In this document: one piece after another, positions 24,880 to 34,703 of the stretch
Layout: each line of letters opens with the position of its first letter
Numbering within the stretch: the stretch's first letter is position 1
Made by a program: the position numbers and the translations under genes
The notes under the pieces: generated by a model
Database searches by the model: none
Told to the model about the DNA's origin: nothing
The model's input: the letters and a program-made list of their open reading frames with translations, nothing else
Origin: UBA940 sp031548515
GTDB taxonomy: Bacteria; Bacteroidota; Bacteroidia; Bacteroidales; Rikenellaceae
Reading direction: 5' to 3'
DNA length: 64,000 bases
Assembly: GCA_031548515.1 (NCBI GenBank)
Contig: JAVBRB010000015.1
Location: forward strand, 1-64,000

Positions 24880-27420
24880 GTGAAAAAACTTCATCTTACT
24901 TTAGCAGTGTTGATGGCCGGTGCCGTTTGCGCCTATTCCCAGAGCGCACATAAGAAAGTATATTTCGTGGACGGATATCACGGCGGAATATACGGCCACT
25001 ATCCGGTCGAGTGGAAAACTCAATTTATAATCGACCAGTTGGCACTGCATCCTGAATGGAGGATCGGCCTTGAGATAGAACCAGAAACATGGGATACGGT
25101 GAGACTCAGGACTCCTGCGGCTTATGCAAATTTCAAAAAAACAGTCACGGACAGCCGCATCGAATTCACTAATCCGGCCTATGCGCAGCCATATTGTTAC
25201 AATGTCTCCGGTGAGAGTATAATCCGCCAATTCGTATACGGTATCAGGAAAATACACGACCACTTTCCGGAAGTCGAATTTGTGACTTATTCAGTGGAAG
25301 AGCCTTGTTTCACCAGCAGCCTGCCTCAGATACTGAAGCAGTTCGGATTCAGATATGCCGTGTTGAAGTGTCCCAATACCTGTTGGGGCGGCTATTCGGC
25401 GCCTTACGGAGGCCAGCTTGTGAACTGGATCGGCCCCGACGGGACGTCCATCCTGACGGTGCCGCGCTACGCCTGCGAAGAACTCGAAAAAAACTCCGTG
25501 TGGCAAACTACGGCATGGGGCAACTCGGATGAGTATCTCGACGCCTGCTTTGCATACGGAATAGAAGATCCCGTTGGCATGTGTTACCAGGATGCCGGAT
25601 GGAAGAACGGCCCCTGGCTCGGATACGGAGACAGCATCAGGAACAACTCCGTATACGTTACCTGGAGGGAGTATATGGAAAAGGTTAGCGAAGGCAAGAC
25701 GGACGACGATTACCGGATGTCCCAGGAAGATGTGCGGCCTAACCTGATGTGGGGAAGCCAGGTGCTGCAGCGAATCGCCCGCGAGGTACGTTCGTCGGAG
25801 AATTGTATCGTGTCAGCAGAAAAAATGGGAGCCATAGCCGCCATTGCCGGTACTACGGGGTACCGGCAGGAAGACATCGACGAGGCGTGGCGTACCCTGA
25901 TGCTGGCCCAGCACCACGACTCGTGGATTGTGCCATATAACAGGCTGCACAAAAGGGAAACATGGGCGCAGGCCATCAATCGATGGACAGCTGCCGCCAA
26001 TGCTCTTAGCGGCAGCTTGATCGCCGATATGCAGGATGGTCTTGCCGGCAGCGGCGCAGCCGTCGACAACGAAGGCTACATCTCTGTTTACAATACCGGC
26101 GGTACGGCGCGACAAGAGGTCATTTCGGTGACTCTGCCCGAAAGGTTTGCCGGGAAGCAGGTCACAGTCTACGATGCGGCGAACAAAAAAATCACGAGCT
26201 ATACGGAGGCTTCAAAAGATAAGACAAGGTTGGTTGTTGAGGTGGGCATTCCCCCTTTCGGGTATTCGACTTACCGCATACTGCAAAACAAAAAAGTTGC
26301 GGCTGCCAAAGACAGGGAGAGGAGTTACGAGGCAGGCGAGATTGTTGTGGAAAACAGCATGTACAGGATCGTGGTCGATGCTTCGAAAGGGGGAATCATT
26401 AAAAGCCTGAAAGCGAAAACGGAGGACGGGAAAGAGTTCGCGGCAAGCGGCGACGGCTTCGCCCTTGGGCAACTCCGCGGATATTTCTACGACGAAGGCC
26501 GGTGGCTTTCTTCGACAGATGCCCCTGCCTGTGTGACCGTGGAGAGCGACAACCCTTTCGAGAAGAGCGTTCGCATTGAAGGCTGTATCGGGGTGCATCC
26601 GTTCACTCAGACCGTTACCATCCGCGAAGGGCAAAGAAAAATCGATTTCGACCTGAAAATCGACTGGCAGGGCAATCCCGGAATAGGCGAGTTCAGGCAG
26701 TCCGATGCCTATGCCAATAACCGCCGTGCGTTCTGCAACGACCGCTTCAAACTCAATGTCATGTTTCCGGTCGCCTTCGACGCGCCCGTATTATATAAGG
26801 ACGCGCCTTTCGATGTCTGCGAAAGCCGGTTGGACAACACTTTTTTCAATACGTGGGATTCCATCAAGCATAACGTCATTCTGCATTGGGTAGACCTGGC
26901 CGAAAACGACGGCTATGGTCTGGCTCTCTTTTCAGACCACACCACATCCTATTCCTGCGGGGAGGAATTTCCGCTGGCGCTGACGGCGCAATATTCCGGA
27001 AACGGCCTGTGGGGAAGGGATTATCCGATCGACGGGCCGCTCGAGATGAAGTTTGCATTGGTCCCGCACAGTGGAAAGTGGGACGATGCAGGGATTCAGC
27101 AGGAAAGCACGAATTGGAACGAGCCTCTGCTGGTTTCTTTCCACGATATGGCCCGGCCAGGCAGCAGGTCGCTGATAGATGTGACCGGAACGGGATATGA
27201 GATCAGTGCCGCATATCCGGTCGCCGGAGGCATCGTCATGAGGCTTTACAATGCCGACGGAGACAGTTCCGCGCAGAAAGTGAAATTCGGATTCCCGGTC
27301 GCCTCGATAACCGAAATAGACCTCAACGGGGATACCGTAACAAGCATGGGGATGGAAAATAATGAGATTGAGATTGCCATGCCCCGTTTCGGATTAAAGA
27401 CATTTCTCGTAACAAAATAA
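24880..27420 (+). CDS. GH38-like family protein (putative alpha-mannosidase, altered active-site motifs)
   Basis: The start is the GTG at 24880 (MKKLHLTLAVLMAGAVCAYSQ), which opens a normal signal peptide; an in-frame TTG three codons upstream is less likely. The 846-residue product has a GH38 N-terminal-like barrel (about 20-290), a helical middle domain (about 290-390, QHHDSWIVPYN) and a beta-rich GH38 C-terminal-like part to the end. Canonical GH38 enzymes have an HxD zinc motif near the N-terminus and an Asp nucleophile before FG. Here the corresponding sequences are GYHGGIYGHYP and SVEEPCFTSSLPQI, with Glu-Glu at the nucleophile position. The later zinc His is kept in QHHD. Substrate is therefore uncertain, though neighbouring GH92 and GH130 enzymes favour a mannoside. 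It is five bases upstream of the GH92 gene. Confidence 0.72.
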   Translation: MKKLHLTLAVLMAGAVCAYSQSAHKKVYFVDGYHGGIYGHYPVEWKTQFIIDQLALHPEWRIGLEIEPETWDTVRLRTPAAYANFKKTVTDSRIEFTNPAYAQPYCYNVSGESIIRQFVYGIRKIHDHFPEVEFVTYSVEEPCFTSSLPQILKQFGFRYAVLKCPNTCWGGYSAPYGGQLVNWIGPDGTSILTVPRYACEELEKNSVWQTTAWGNSDEYLDACFAYGIEDPVGMCYQDAGWKNGPWLGYGDSIRNNSVYVTWREYMEKVSEGKTDDDYRMSQEDVRPNLMWGSQVLQRIAREVRSSENCIVSAEKMGAIAAIAGTTGYRQEDIDEAWRTLMLAQHHDSWIVPYNRLHKRETWAQAINRWTAAANALSGSLIADMQDGLAGSGAAVDNEGYISVYNTGGTARQEVISVTLPERFAGKQVTVYDAANKKITSYTEASKDKTRLVVEVGIPPFGYSTYRILQNKKVAAAKDRERSYEAGEIVVENSMYRIVVDASKGGIIKSLKAKTEDGKEFAASGDGFALGQLRGYFYDEGRWLSSTDAPACVTVESDNPFEKSVRIEGCIGVHPFTQTVTIREGQRKIDFDLKIDWQGNPGIGEFRQSDAYANNRRAFCNDRFKLNVMFPVAFDAPVLYKDAPFDVCESRLDNTFFNTWDSIKHNVILHWVDLAENDGYGLALFSDHTTSYSCGEEFPLALTAQYSGNGLWGRDYPIDGPLEMKFALVPHSGKWDDAGIQQESTNWNEPLLVSFHDMARPGSRSLIDVTGTGYEISAAYPVAGGIVMRLYNADGDSSAQKVKFGFPVASITEIDLNGDTVTSMGMENNEIEIAMPRFGLKTFLVTK

Positions 27421-27425
27421 AAAAC

Positions 27426-29777
27426 ATGAATTTCGCCAGTTGTAAGATTTCCGCCGCGGTATTCGCACTCGCTTTGTGCTGCGCGGCGTGTTCCAGCAAA
27501 CAGAGTGCCGAGAAGTTCGCTCCGGCCGATTATGTCAATCCTTTTATCGGGGCAAGTACAAGCACCTCGGCGGCGGGCGTCTACCACGGGCTGGGCAAGA
27601 CCTTTCCCGGAGCCACCACTCCTTACGGTATGGTGCAGGTGAGTCCCAATACGATAACCGGAGGCGACAACAGCCCGGGATACAGTTACGAGCACACCAC
27701 CATCGAGGGTTTCGCCTTCACGCAGATGAGCGGCGTGGGCTGGTTCGGAGATTTGGGTAATTTTCTGGTGATGCCTACCACCGGCGAACTGAAGACGATA
27801 GCAGGAAAAGAGGACGGCAGTATTGCAGGATACCGCTCGCACTACGATAAAAGCAGTGAAACGGCGGAAGCAGGGTATTATTCCGTTATGCTCGACGGTT
27901 ATGGCATACGGGCTGAGTGTACGTCGGCTGTGCGTGCGGGTATGTTGCAATTCACATTTCCTGAAAATCAGCAGTCGCGCATACAGATAGACCTTGCGCG
28001 CAGGGTGGGGGGGACGTCGACCTGTCAATATGTCAAGGTGGTGGACCGGCACACCATAAAGGGATGGATGAAGTGCACGCCCGAAGGCGGAGGTTGGGGC
28101 GACGGCGAGGGGAAGGCCGACTACACGGTGCATTTTTACGCACGTTTCAGCAAACCCCTGAAAGACTATGGCTTCTGGAGTGCGGATATCCCCGACGGAT
28201 GGAGCCGTAAAAAGGACGACGTGGTGAGCATCCCCTATCTGACAAGGGTTTCCGAGGCGCCCGTAATAACCGGCGTCGATGAACTGGAAGGCAAACATCT
28301 GGGATTTTTTACAAACTTTTCCACGAAAAAGGAGGAAGTGGTGACTGTGAAAGTCGGCATATCTTTCGTGGATATGGAGGGTGCGGAGAAGAACTTCAAC
28401 GCCGAAATAGCGGACAAGGGTTTCGAAGAGGTCAGAAAAGAGGCCCGCGAAGAGTGGAACCGCGAGTTGGGCCGCATCCGCGTATCGGGAGGCAGTGACG
28501 ACGAAAAGACAATATTTTACACCGCCCTTTACCACACCATGATAGATCCGCGTATCTATACCGATACCGACGGGCGCTATGTGGGAGGCGACAAAGCCGT
28601 GTATGCCTCTGACGGCACGTTCACCAAACGTACCATATTCAGCGGCTGGGATGTATTCCGCAGCCAGTTCCCGTTGCAGACCATTATCAACCCGCGTCTG
28701 GTGAGCGACCAGCTCAATTCGCTGATAACGCTTGCAGAACAGAGCGGACGCGAATATTACGAACGCTGGGAGATAGTGAATTCGTATTCCGGATGTATGA
28801 TCGGCAATCCGGCGCTTTCGGTCCTGGCCGACGCATATATCAAGGGGATAAGGACGTTCGATGCAGGGAAGGCTTTCCGGTACGCGGTCAATACTTCCGC
28901 CAGATTCGGCAACGATGCCCTTGGTTATACCCCTTCGCCCGTATGTATTTCGCACACGCTGGAATATGCCTACACCGACTGGTGTGTCTCGCAGCTTGCG
29001 GCGGCTCTCGGTAAAGAGGATTATGCGGAAGAGTTTGCAGTAAAGGGACAGGCCTACCGCAATATCTGGGATCCGGGTGAAAGATGGTTCCGTCCTCGAA
29101 ACGCTGACGGCTCGTGGGTGCCTTGGCCTGAAAATGCCCGTTTGACAGAAGGCTATGGATGTATCGAGTCGAACCCATACCAGCAGGGATGGTTCGTGCC
29201 TCACGACGTGCCGGGCATGGTGGAACTGATGGGAGGAAGGGAAGCAGTCCTTGCCGACCTGACCGAATTTTTCGAAAAGACGCCGGCCGACATGATGTGG
29301 AACGGTTATTACAACCATGCGAACGAACCTGTGCATCTGGCGCCATTCCTTTTCAACAAGCTGGGAATGCCGTGGGATACCCAGAAGTGGACGCGTTTCA
29401 TATGCCGCAACGCATACCATAACAAAGTCGAGGGCATCGTGGGCAATGAAGATGTAGGGCAAATGTCGGCTTGGTATGTGTTGGCGGCGTCGGGGATACA
29501 TCCGTCGTGTCCGGGCGAAAGCCGGATGGAGATAACCAGCCCGGCATTCGACCGCATAGAATTCAGGCTTGATCCGGAGTATGCTGCCGGGACGTCGTTC
29601 ACCGTAGTTGCTCACGACAACTCGCCGGATAATGTGTATATCCAGAAAGCCCTGCTCAACGGCAGGGAATACGACAAATGCTGGCTCGATTTCGCAGACA
29701 TAGCCGCAGGCGGCACCCTGGAGCTATTCATGGGGCCTGGGCCGAACAGCGAATGGGGAAAATCAAACTGGAATTAG
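27426..29777 (+). CDS. GH92 exo-acting alpha-mannosidase lipoprotein
   Basis: A 783-residue lipoprotein (lipobox CCAAC, Cys22) with complete GH92 signatures. The N-terminal beta domain carries YVNPFIGAS, PGATTPYGMVQ and SGVGWFGDLG. The (alpha/alpha)6 domain carries FSGWDVFRSQFPL, the general-acid glutamate in HTLEYAYTDWC, and the GNEDVGQMSAWYVL motif with the catalytic base region. GH92 enzymes are calcium-dependent inverting alpha-1,2/1,3/1,4-mannosidases. The glutamate acid is kept, so this is not the mannosyl-phosphate type in which it is replaced. Its location five bases after the GH38-like gene and upstream of SusC/SusD suggests removal of terminal alpha-mannose in the periplasm or at the surface. 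The long antisense frame across it is a shadow. Confidence 0.93.
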   Translation: MNFASCKISAAVFALALCCAACSSKQSAEKFAPADYVNPFIGASTSTSAAGVYHGLGKTFPGATTPYGMVQVSPNTITGGDNSPGYSYEHTTIEGFAFTQMSGVGWFGDLGNFLVMPTTGELKTIAGKEDGSIAGYRSHYDKSSETAEAGYYSVMLDGYGIRAECTSAVRAGMLQFTFPENQQSRIQIDLARRVGGTSTCQYVKVVDRHTIKGWMKCTPEGGGWGDGEGKADYTVHFYARFSKPLKDYGFWSADIPDGWSRKKDDVVSIPYLTRVSEAPVITGVDELEGKHLGFFTNFSTKKEEVVTVKVGISFVDMEGAEKNFNAEIADKGFEEVRKEAREEWNRELGRIRVSGGSDDEKTIFYTALYHTMIDPRIYTDTDGRYVGGDKAVYASDGTFTKRTIFSGWDVFRSQFPLQTIINPRLVSDQLNSLITLAEQSGREYYERWEIVNSYSGCMIGNPALSVLADAYIKGIRTFDAGKAFRYAVNTSARFGNDALGYTPSPVCISHTLEYAYTDWCVSQLAAALGKEDYAEEFAVKGQAYRNIWDPGERWFRPRNADGSWVPWPENARLTEGYGCIESNPYQQGWFVPHDVPGMVELMGGREAVLADLTEFFEKTPADMMWNGYYNHANEPVHLAPFLFNKLGMPWDTQKWTRFICRNAYHNKVEGIVGNEDVGQMSAWYVLAASGIHPSCPGESRMEITSPAFDRIEFRLDPEYAAGTSFTVVAHDNSPDNVYIQKALLNGREYDKCWLDFADIAAGGTLELFMGPGPNSEWGKSNWN

Positions 29778-29813
29778 CGTAACCGTATCATAAATTCTTG
29801 AACTTAAATCATT

Positions 29814-29933
29814 ATGCCTATGGAATTGATTAGACTGAACGGACCCGAACCTGAACTATCTGAAGAAGGCGCCCGCACGGAGCGCCGGATACAATCTTTT
29901 TCCGGCCGGTGTACAATCTGTACCTGGTATTAA
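29814..29933 (+). CDS. Possible 39-residue small ORF between GH92 and SusC genes
   Basis: An ATG at 29814 opens a 39-codon frame (MPMELIRLNGPEPELSEE at the N-terminus, ending RCTICTWY) that fills most of the 190-bp gap before the SusC start. The peptide is acidic at first, then basic, and ends with two cysteines. No family is recognised and there is no signal peptide. It could be a real small gene, a leader peptide or chance. The 3' part contains a small dyad (GTACA-ATC-TGTAC). Confidence 0.2.
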   Translation: MPMELIRLNGPEPELSEEGARTERRIQSFSGRCTICTWY

Positions 29934-29966
29934 ATCAAACTACCTAACAATATAATTACTGACAAT

Positions 29967-32900
29967 ATGAAAAGAAAACGGAGTGTCAAAACACCTGGCT
30001 CCAGAATGTTCGCGATGCTTAATGTCATTAGATTGGCGTCTGTACTGACGTTGATCTTCGCGGCGGCGGCATCCACCGCTGCGCCCGATATGCAAAATCC
30101 GTCTAAAGCGGTATCCGGGATCGTGACAGATGAGAGCGGCAATCCTGTCGGCGGCGTAGTCGTTATCGCCCCCGGAACAACGGCCGGCACCATAACGGGC
30201 AACGACGGCTCTTTCTCGCTGAACCTGCCCGGGGAAGCGGATATTCTCCAGTTCTCGTTCCTTGGGATGCAGACACAGAATGTGACTGTAGGCTCTCAGG
30301 TGAAATTTAACGTGACAATGATTTCCGACGCTATCGGGATTAACGAAGTGGTGGTCGTAGGATATGGAAGCATGACCAAAAAGGATATAGCCACCGCCAT
30401 CGGTTCAGTCGGCGGGGAAGAACTTACCGAGAGGGCATCGGCATTCAATATGATGCAGGCCATATCGGGTAAGGTAGCAGGTGTGCAGAACGTTTCGTTC
30501 TCGGGAAAACCAGGTGGGGCGTCGGCGCTGCGTATCCGCGGTATGGGATCCATCAATGCCGGAAACGACCCGATATATGTTCTCGACGGTGTCGTCGGTG
30601 TAAATCCAGATATCATAAACACCTCCAACATCGAGTCGATCAACGTGCTGAAAGACGCCGCAGCCGCAGCCATGTATGGTGCGCAGGGCGGTAACGGCGT
30701 AGTTATCATTACCACCAAGAAAGGCCAGAAGGGTGCAGGGGCGGTAACTTATGACATGCGTCTGGGAGTAGGCATGCTGAACCGCAAAATGGACCTTCTG
30801 AACTCGGACGAATTCATGCAGGTTCAGGAGCGCGCCTATGCCTACAGCGGCAAGACCATGCCGCACCTTACGACTCCTATGGAGAACCTGTTCTATTATG
30901 ACAAAAACGCTGACAACTCTTACAAATACGACAGTCGCGGCCTTCTGATAGCTTCGCCGAAATACAATACCGACTGGCAAAAAGAGCTTACCCAGAAGGC
31001 GTTCACCAACGACCATATACTGTCATTCTCCGGAGCTAACGACCGAAGCAGCATATATGCCAGCGTCGGGTACCAGGATTATCAGGGCCTTGTCAAAGAA
31101 ACCTATTCCAAACGCTACTCCGGAACTGTAAATGCCAGTACGAAGATCAAAGACTGGTTGGTGGTCAAAGCAATGGCCACGGCAGGTTCGCAGAACTACA
31201 ACGAAATGGACGGCGGCTTCGGCCAGGGGCCTGTCAGAAATATGATCGAAATGCCTCCTATCGTTCCCGTACAGTACGAAGACGGCACATATGGACGCAA
31301 AAGCGATTACCCGCTCGGCGAGTCGGCCGAAAACCCGCTGGTGGTACTGCAAAAGGTAAAGAACCTGACGGAATACGATTTCGCCATATTCGACCTCAAC
31401 GCCACTGTAAATCTCTGCAAGCAGCTTCAGTTCACTGCGATCGGAGACTATCAGTTGAACAACAGCAAAAACAAGAGGTACGCCCAGGCCGGTGTTCTCG
31501 ACTACAGCGAGAATAACGGCGGCTATGCCGACCTTAGCAATACCAACAGGAAAAGGATTGCCAGCGAAAACTATTTTACCTACACCGACGATTTCTTCAA
31601 CGATCAGTTAAGTTCCGTTTTCGTGTTGGGAGCCAGTTGGTACTACAACTATATGGAGAGTTTCTCGGCAGGCTCTGAAAATTTCTTCGACGACTCTTTC
31701 GGATATAACAACCTCGGCGCGGGAACCGTATACCACAAACCCGGCTCCAATGCAGAGAAGATTACCATGAACTCATTTTATTTCAGGATGAACCACTCTT
31801 TCAGGGACAAATACATGCTGGGCTTTACGTTCAGGGCCGACGGGGCATCCAACTTCGGGGAGAACAATAAGTACGGTTACTTCCCGTCTGCATCGGCGGC
31901 ATGGCGTCTGTCCGAAGAGAGCTTCTTCGAGCCTGCCAAAAAAGTCGTCAATGAAATGAAGCTCAGGGTCAGCTACGGTGCCGTCGGCAACGCCATGATT
32001 CCAAGCTACAGGACATTGCCTTCCTACAACAACAGCTCGATGATATTGAACAAGCAGTTACAGCCGTATGTCGTTCTCGGCAACATGGGTAATCCTGACC
32101 TCAGATGGGAAGCGTCGTATCAGTTCAACGTTGGTTTGGATATAGGGTTATTCAGAAACAGGCTGGAACTGATTCTGGATCTCTACGACAGGACCACCAA
32201 GGATCTTCTGTTCGAGAAGAATATACCGTACACCACGGGATATTCCACTACATGGACAAACCTTGGAAAGATACGCAACAAAGGTCTTGAAGTGACTGTC
32301 TCATCGCGCAATATCGCTAACAGAAACTTCATGTGGACGACGGATATCGTTTTCTCCGCCAACAAGATCGTCGTTGTTGACGTCGGCGGCCAGACCATCG
32401 ATACGGGCAACGACACCATTGCGCGTGAAGGAGAGGAATGGGCTTCGTACAATTTCTACAACAGGCTCGGGACCTGGGGACTCGACGAAGTCGACGAAGC
32501 GGCAAAGTATGGCAAGAAACCTGGCGACATAAAGTTCGAGGACAGGGACCATAACTATATTATCGACGATAAGGACCGCAGGATCATGGGCAACGGTGTT
32601 CCGAAAGGCAACATCACCATGGTAAATACCTTTACTTACAGGGGATTCTCGCTGATGTTCGACCTGAACTACGTATATGGCTTCAAGATACTCGGCGTCA
32701 CGCCCACCATGATGGAGAACCGCCAGTTGTATGGCAACTCGCTGTCCTCGGTGCTCGACGCATGGATGCCGGAGAGTCAGAACTCGATGATCGCCGCCTT
32801 GCGGCTGCCGTCGGACGTGAATTTCGGGGAGAATGAAAAGGACTCGCGCATGCTCTACAAAGGAGATTACCTGAGGATCAGGAATGTTTCGCTGTCGTAC

Positions 32901-33107
32901 AGTTTCAGTCCGGAATTACTCCGCAAACTCAAGGTTGTCCAGGGATTGTCGCTGGGAGTATCCGTCGAGAACCTGCATGTTTTCACCAAATACCCCGGAT
33001 TCGACCCGGAAGTCGGAGCGTTCAATACCGATACGGGACAGAGTGTGGATTTTTACTCATATCCGCGACCGACCACTATTTCCGCAAATCTTAAGATCGT
33101 ATTCTAA
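29967..33107 (+). CDS. SusC-family TonB-dependent glycan importer
   Basis: A 1046-residue SusC/RagA-type outer-membrane transporter. After the signal region (to about residue 40) it has a CarboxypepD_reg-like domain (about 48-125, VSGIVTDESGNPVGGVVV), a TonB-box region (INEVVVVGYGSMTKKD), a plug domain (about 140-250, SGKVAGVQN, ALRIRGMGSINAGNDPIYVL, VLKDAAAAAMYGAQGGNG) and a 22-strand barrel ending in LKIVF. It has no STN domain, so it should not signal through FecR; this fits the DUF6377 regulator at the head of the locus. With SusD it would bind and import oligosaccharides using TonB energy. The start at 29967 is the first ATG of the frame; the long basic N-terminus leaves internal ATGs possible. 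Confidence 0.95.
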   Translation: MKRKRSVKTPGSRMFAMLNVIRLASVLTLIFAAAASTAAPDMQNPSKAVSGIVTDESGNPVGGVVVIAPGTTAGTITGNDGSFSLNLPGEADILQFSFLGMQTQNVTVGSQVKFNVTMISDAIGINEVVVVGYGSMTKKDIATAIGSVGGEELTERASAFNMMQAISGKVAGVQNVSFSGKPGGASALRIRGMGSINAGNDPIYVLDGVVGVNPDIINTSNIESINVLKDAAAAAMYGAQGGNGVVIITTKKGQKGAGAVTYDMRLGVGMLNRKMDLLNSDEFMQVQERAYAYSGKTMPHLTTPMENLFYYDKNADNSYKYDSRGLLIASPKYNTDWQKELTQKAFTNDHILSFSGANDRSSIYASVGYQDYQGLVKETYSKRYSGTVNASTKIKDWLVVKAMATAGSQNYNEMDGGFGQGPVRNMIEMPPIVPVQYEDGTYGRKSDYPLGESAENPLVVLQKVKNLTEYDFAIFDLNATVNLCKQLQFTAIGDYQLNNSKNKRYAQAGVLDYSENNGGYADLSNTNRKRIASENYFTYTDDFFNDQLSSVFVLGASWYYNYMESFSAGSENFFDDSFGYNNLGAGTVYHKPGSNAEKITMNSFYFRMNHSFRDKYMLGFTFRADGASNFGENNKYGYFPSASAAWRLSEESFFEPAKKVVNEMKLRVSYGAVGNAMIPSYRTLPSYNNSSMILNKQLQPYVVLGNMGNPDLRWEASYQFNVGLDIGLFRNRLELILDLYDRTTKDLLFEKNIPYTTGYSTTWTNLGKIRNKGLEVTVSSRNIANRNFMWTTDIVFSANKIVVVDVGGQTIDTGNDTIAREGEEWASYNFYNRLGTWGLDEVDEAAKYGKKPGDIKFEDRDHNYIIDDKDRRIMGNGVPKGNITMVNTFTYRGFSLMFDLNYVYGFKILGVTPTMMENRQLYGNSLSSVLDAWMPESQNSMIAALRLPSDVNFGENEKDSRMLYKGDYLRIRNVSLSYSFSPELLRKLKVVQGLSLGVSVENLHVFTKYPGFDPEVGAFNTDTGQSVDFYSYPRPTTISANLKIVF

Positions 33108-33120
33108 AAAGATAAAATGT

Positions 33121-34677
33121 ATGAAAAAATATATATTTAGCGCAGGCTGGTTGGTTGTCGTGGCGATAATCCTCGCCTCGTGCAACAAATTCCTCGAAGA
33201 GGATCCGAAAACATTCCTCTCGCCCAAGAACTATTTCAAATCGGATGCGCAGATCACGGCCGCAGTGAACGGGGTATATACGTTTGTCGATGATATTTTC
33301 GATGGAGATATAGAAAAAGGATCGCAGACACTGATGTTCATGGACTACCTGCCCGGATATGCGATAAGGCCGTATGCCGGAACAACGACCGCCATCTCGC
33401 AGGCAATGAATCTGACCGTGGCCGAAAACAACGGCTATCTCGAAAGGATCTGGAAAACGGCATACGCCGCGATCGAGAACGTAAATAGCGCAAGGGAAGG
33501 CATCGAGCCGATCATTCAGGCTATGGAAGATCCAAATGCGCCTGAAACCATCATCTCCCGCTCGAAAGGACGGAAAATGCTGGGCGAGGTCTATTTCTTC
33601 CGTGCATATTTTTATTTTGATCTCGTGAGGCTTTTCGGCGAAGTTCCCCTGAAGATCACGAGTACCAAGGATCTGTCGAATGCGGTCATGCCGCTCTCCT
33701 CGCAGGAGGATATTTACACACGTATAGTGGAAGACCTCGTGAGTGCCGAAACATGGATGGAAAAGGCAGGTGCGCCGTGGAATAGTGTGGACGGAAGGAT
33801 AACCAAAGGGGCGGTGAAAGCCTTGCTCGCGAAGGTCTATCTCACGATGGCCGGATATCCCGTTCAGAAGGGCGCCGATTACTACAACAAGGCTTATGAA
33901 AAGGCGCACGAGTTGTATGCAAGTCACGAGTTCCGCCTTTTCGCAAATTATTCCGACCTTAGGAATCCGGCCAATGAAAATTCGGGCGAATTCATTTGGA
34001 TGATCCAGCGCGAGGCGGACAATGCAGGCTCGCCCGTGCACAATTGCATGCTTCCCTATCCGGTACCTGCCAAAGCCATATCCACCAACCACGCTTCCGG
34101 CGGAGCGATGGCACCCCATTCTTCTTTCTACAACTCTTACACCGCAGGCGACCAACGTACCGTGGAACAGGGATTCTACTATACCGAGCACGAAGCTCTG
34201 GATGGTTCGGGGATCGTTACGCTCGACAAACCCTATATTTATAAATACTGGGATGACGCCTCGGCTTCGTCAGGGAAATCCGGCGCCAACTATTCGTTGC
34301 TGCGTTATGCCGATGTGCTGCTAATGATGGCTGAAGCGAAAGCCCAGGCTGGCGGCGGATCGACCGCAGATACCGATGCGGTCGACGCATATTTCCTGGT
34401 CAGGAAGAGGGCCAACCCCACAGAGTCGAAGCCCGGATCGATCACCGTTGACGACGTGCTGAAAGAGCGGTTCTGGGAACTGTGCTTCGAATACCAGACA
34501 TGGTACGACATGATCCGTACGCGCAAAGGGTTCAATCTCACTACAGGGAAGATCGACAATCTGATAGGGCTCTACACGCCGGGGCACTCCGAGGGTGCGG
34601 TTTTCGAGGCTTCTGACCTGTTGTTCCCGTATCCGCTCAGGGAGGTGAGGCTTAATCCCAACCTGGTAAGGCAATAA
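33121..34677 (+). CDS. SusD-family glycan-binding lipoprotein
   Basis: A 518-residue SusD/RagB lipoprotein. The start at 33121 gives a proper lipobox (ILASC, Cys21) 13 bp after the SusC stop; the frame upstream overlaps SusC and is not used. The N-terminal SusD-like helices (CNKFLEEDPKTFLSPKNYF, ITAAVNGVY, RKMLGEVYFFRAYFYFDLVRLFG) and C-terminal RagB/SusD part (YSLLRYADVLLMMAEAKAQ, ERFWELCFEYQTWYDMIRT, FPYPLREVRLNPNL) are complete. SusD caps the SusC barrel at the cell surface and captures the glycan. The C-terminal FPYP and NPNL motifs are typical of the family. Confidence 0.95.
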   Translation: MKKYIFSAGWLVVVAIILASCNKFLEEDPKTFLSPKNYFKSDAQITAAVNGVYTFVDDIFDGDIEKGSQTLMFMDYLPGYAIRPYAGTTTAISQAMNLTVAENNGYLERIWKTAYAAIENVNSAREGIEPIIQAMEDPNAPETIISRSKGRKMLGEVYFFRAYFYFDLVRLFGEVPLKITSTKDLSNAVMPLSSQEDIYTRIVEDLVSAETWMEKAGAPWNSVDGRITKGAVKALLAKVYLTMAGYPVQKGADYYNKAYEKAHELYASHEFRLFANYSDLRNPANENSGEFIWMIQREADNAGSPVHNCMLPYPVPAKAISTNHASGGAMAPHSSFYNSYTAGDQRTVEQGFYYTEHEALDGSGIVTLDKPYIYKYWDDASASSGKSGANYSLLRYADVLLMMAEAKAQAGGGSTADTDAVDAYFLVRKRANPTESKPGSITVDDVLKERFWELCFEYQTWYDMIRTRKGFNLTTGKIDNLIGLYTPGHSEGAVFEASDLLFPYPLREVRLNPNLVRQ

Positions 34678-34703
34678 AAATAAAAACGACAGGCGGTATT
34701 GTT

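Noticed and set aside
27246..29615. 789-codon open frame on the - strand across the GH92 gene
   Set aside because: It is antisense to a complete, well-matched GH92 enzyme, has no recognisable domain or signal and reflects codon bias of the GC-rich gene opposite.
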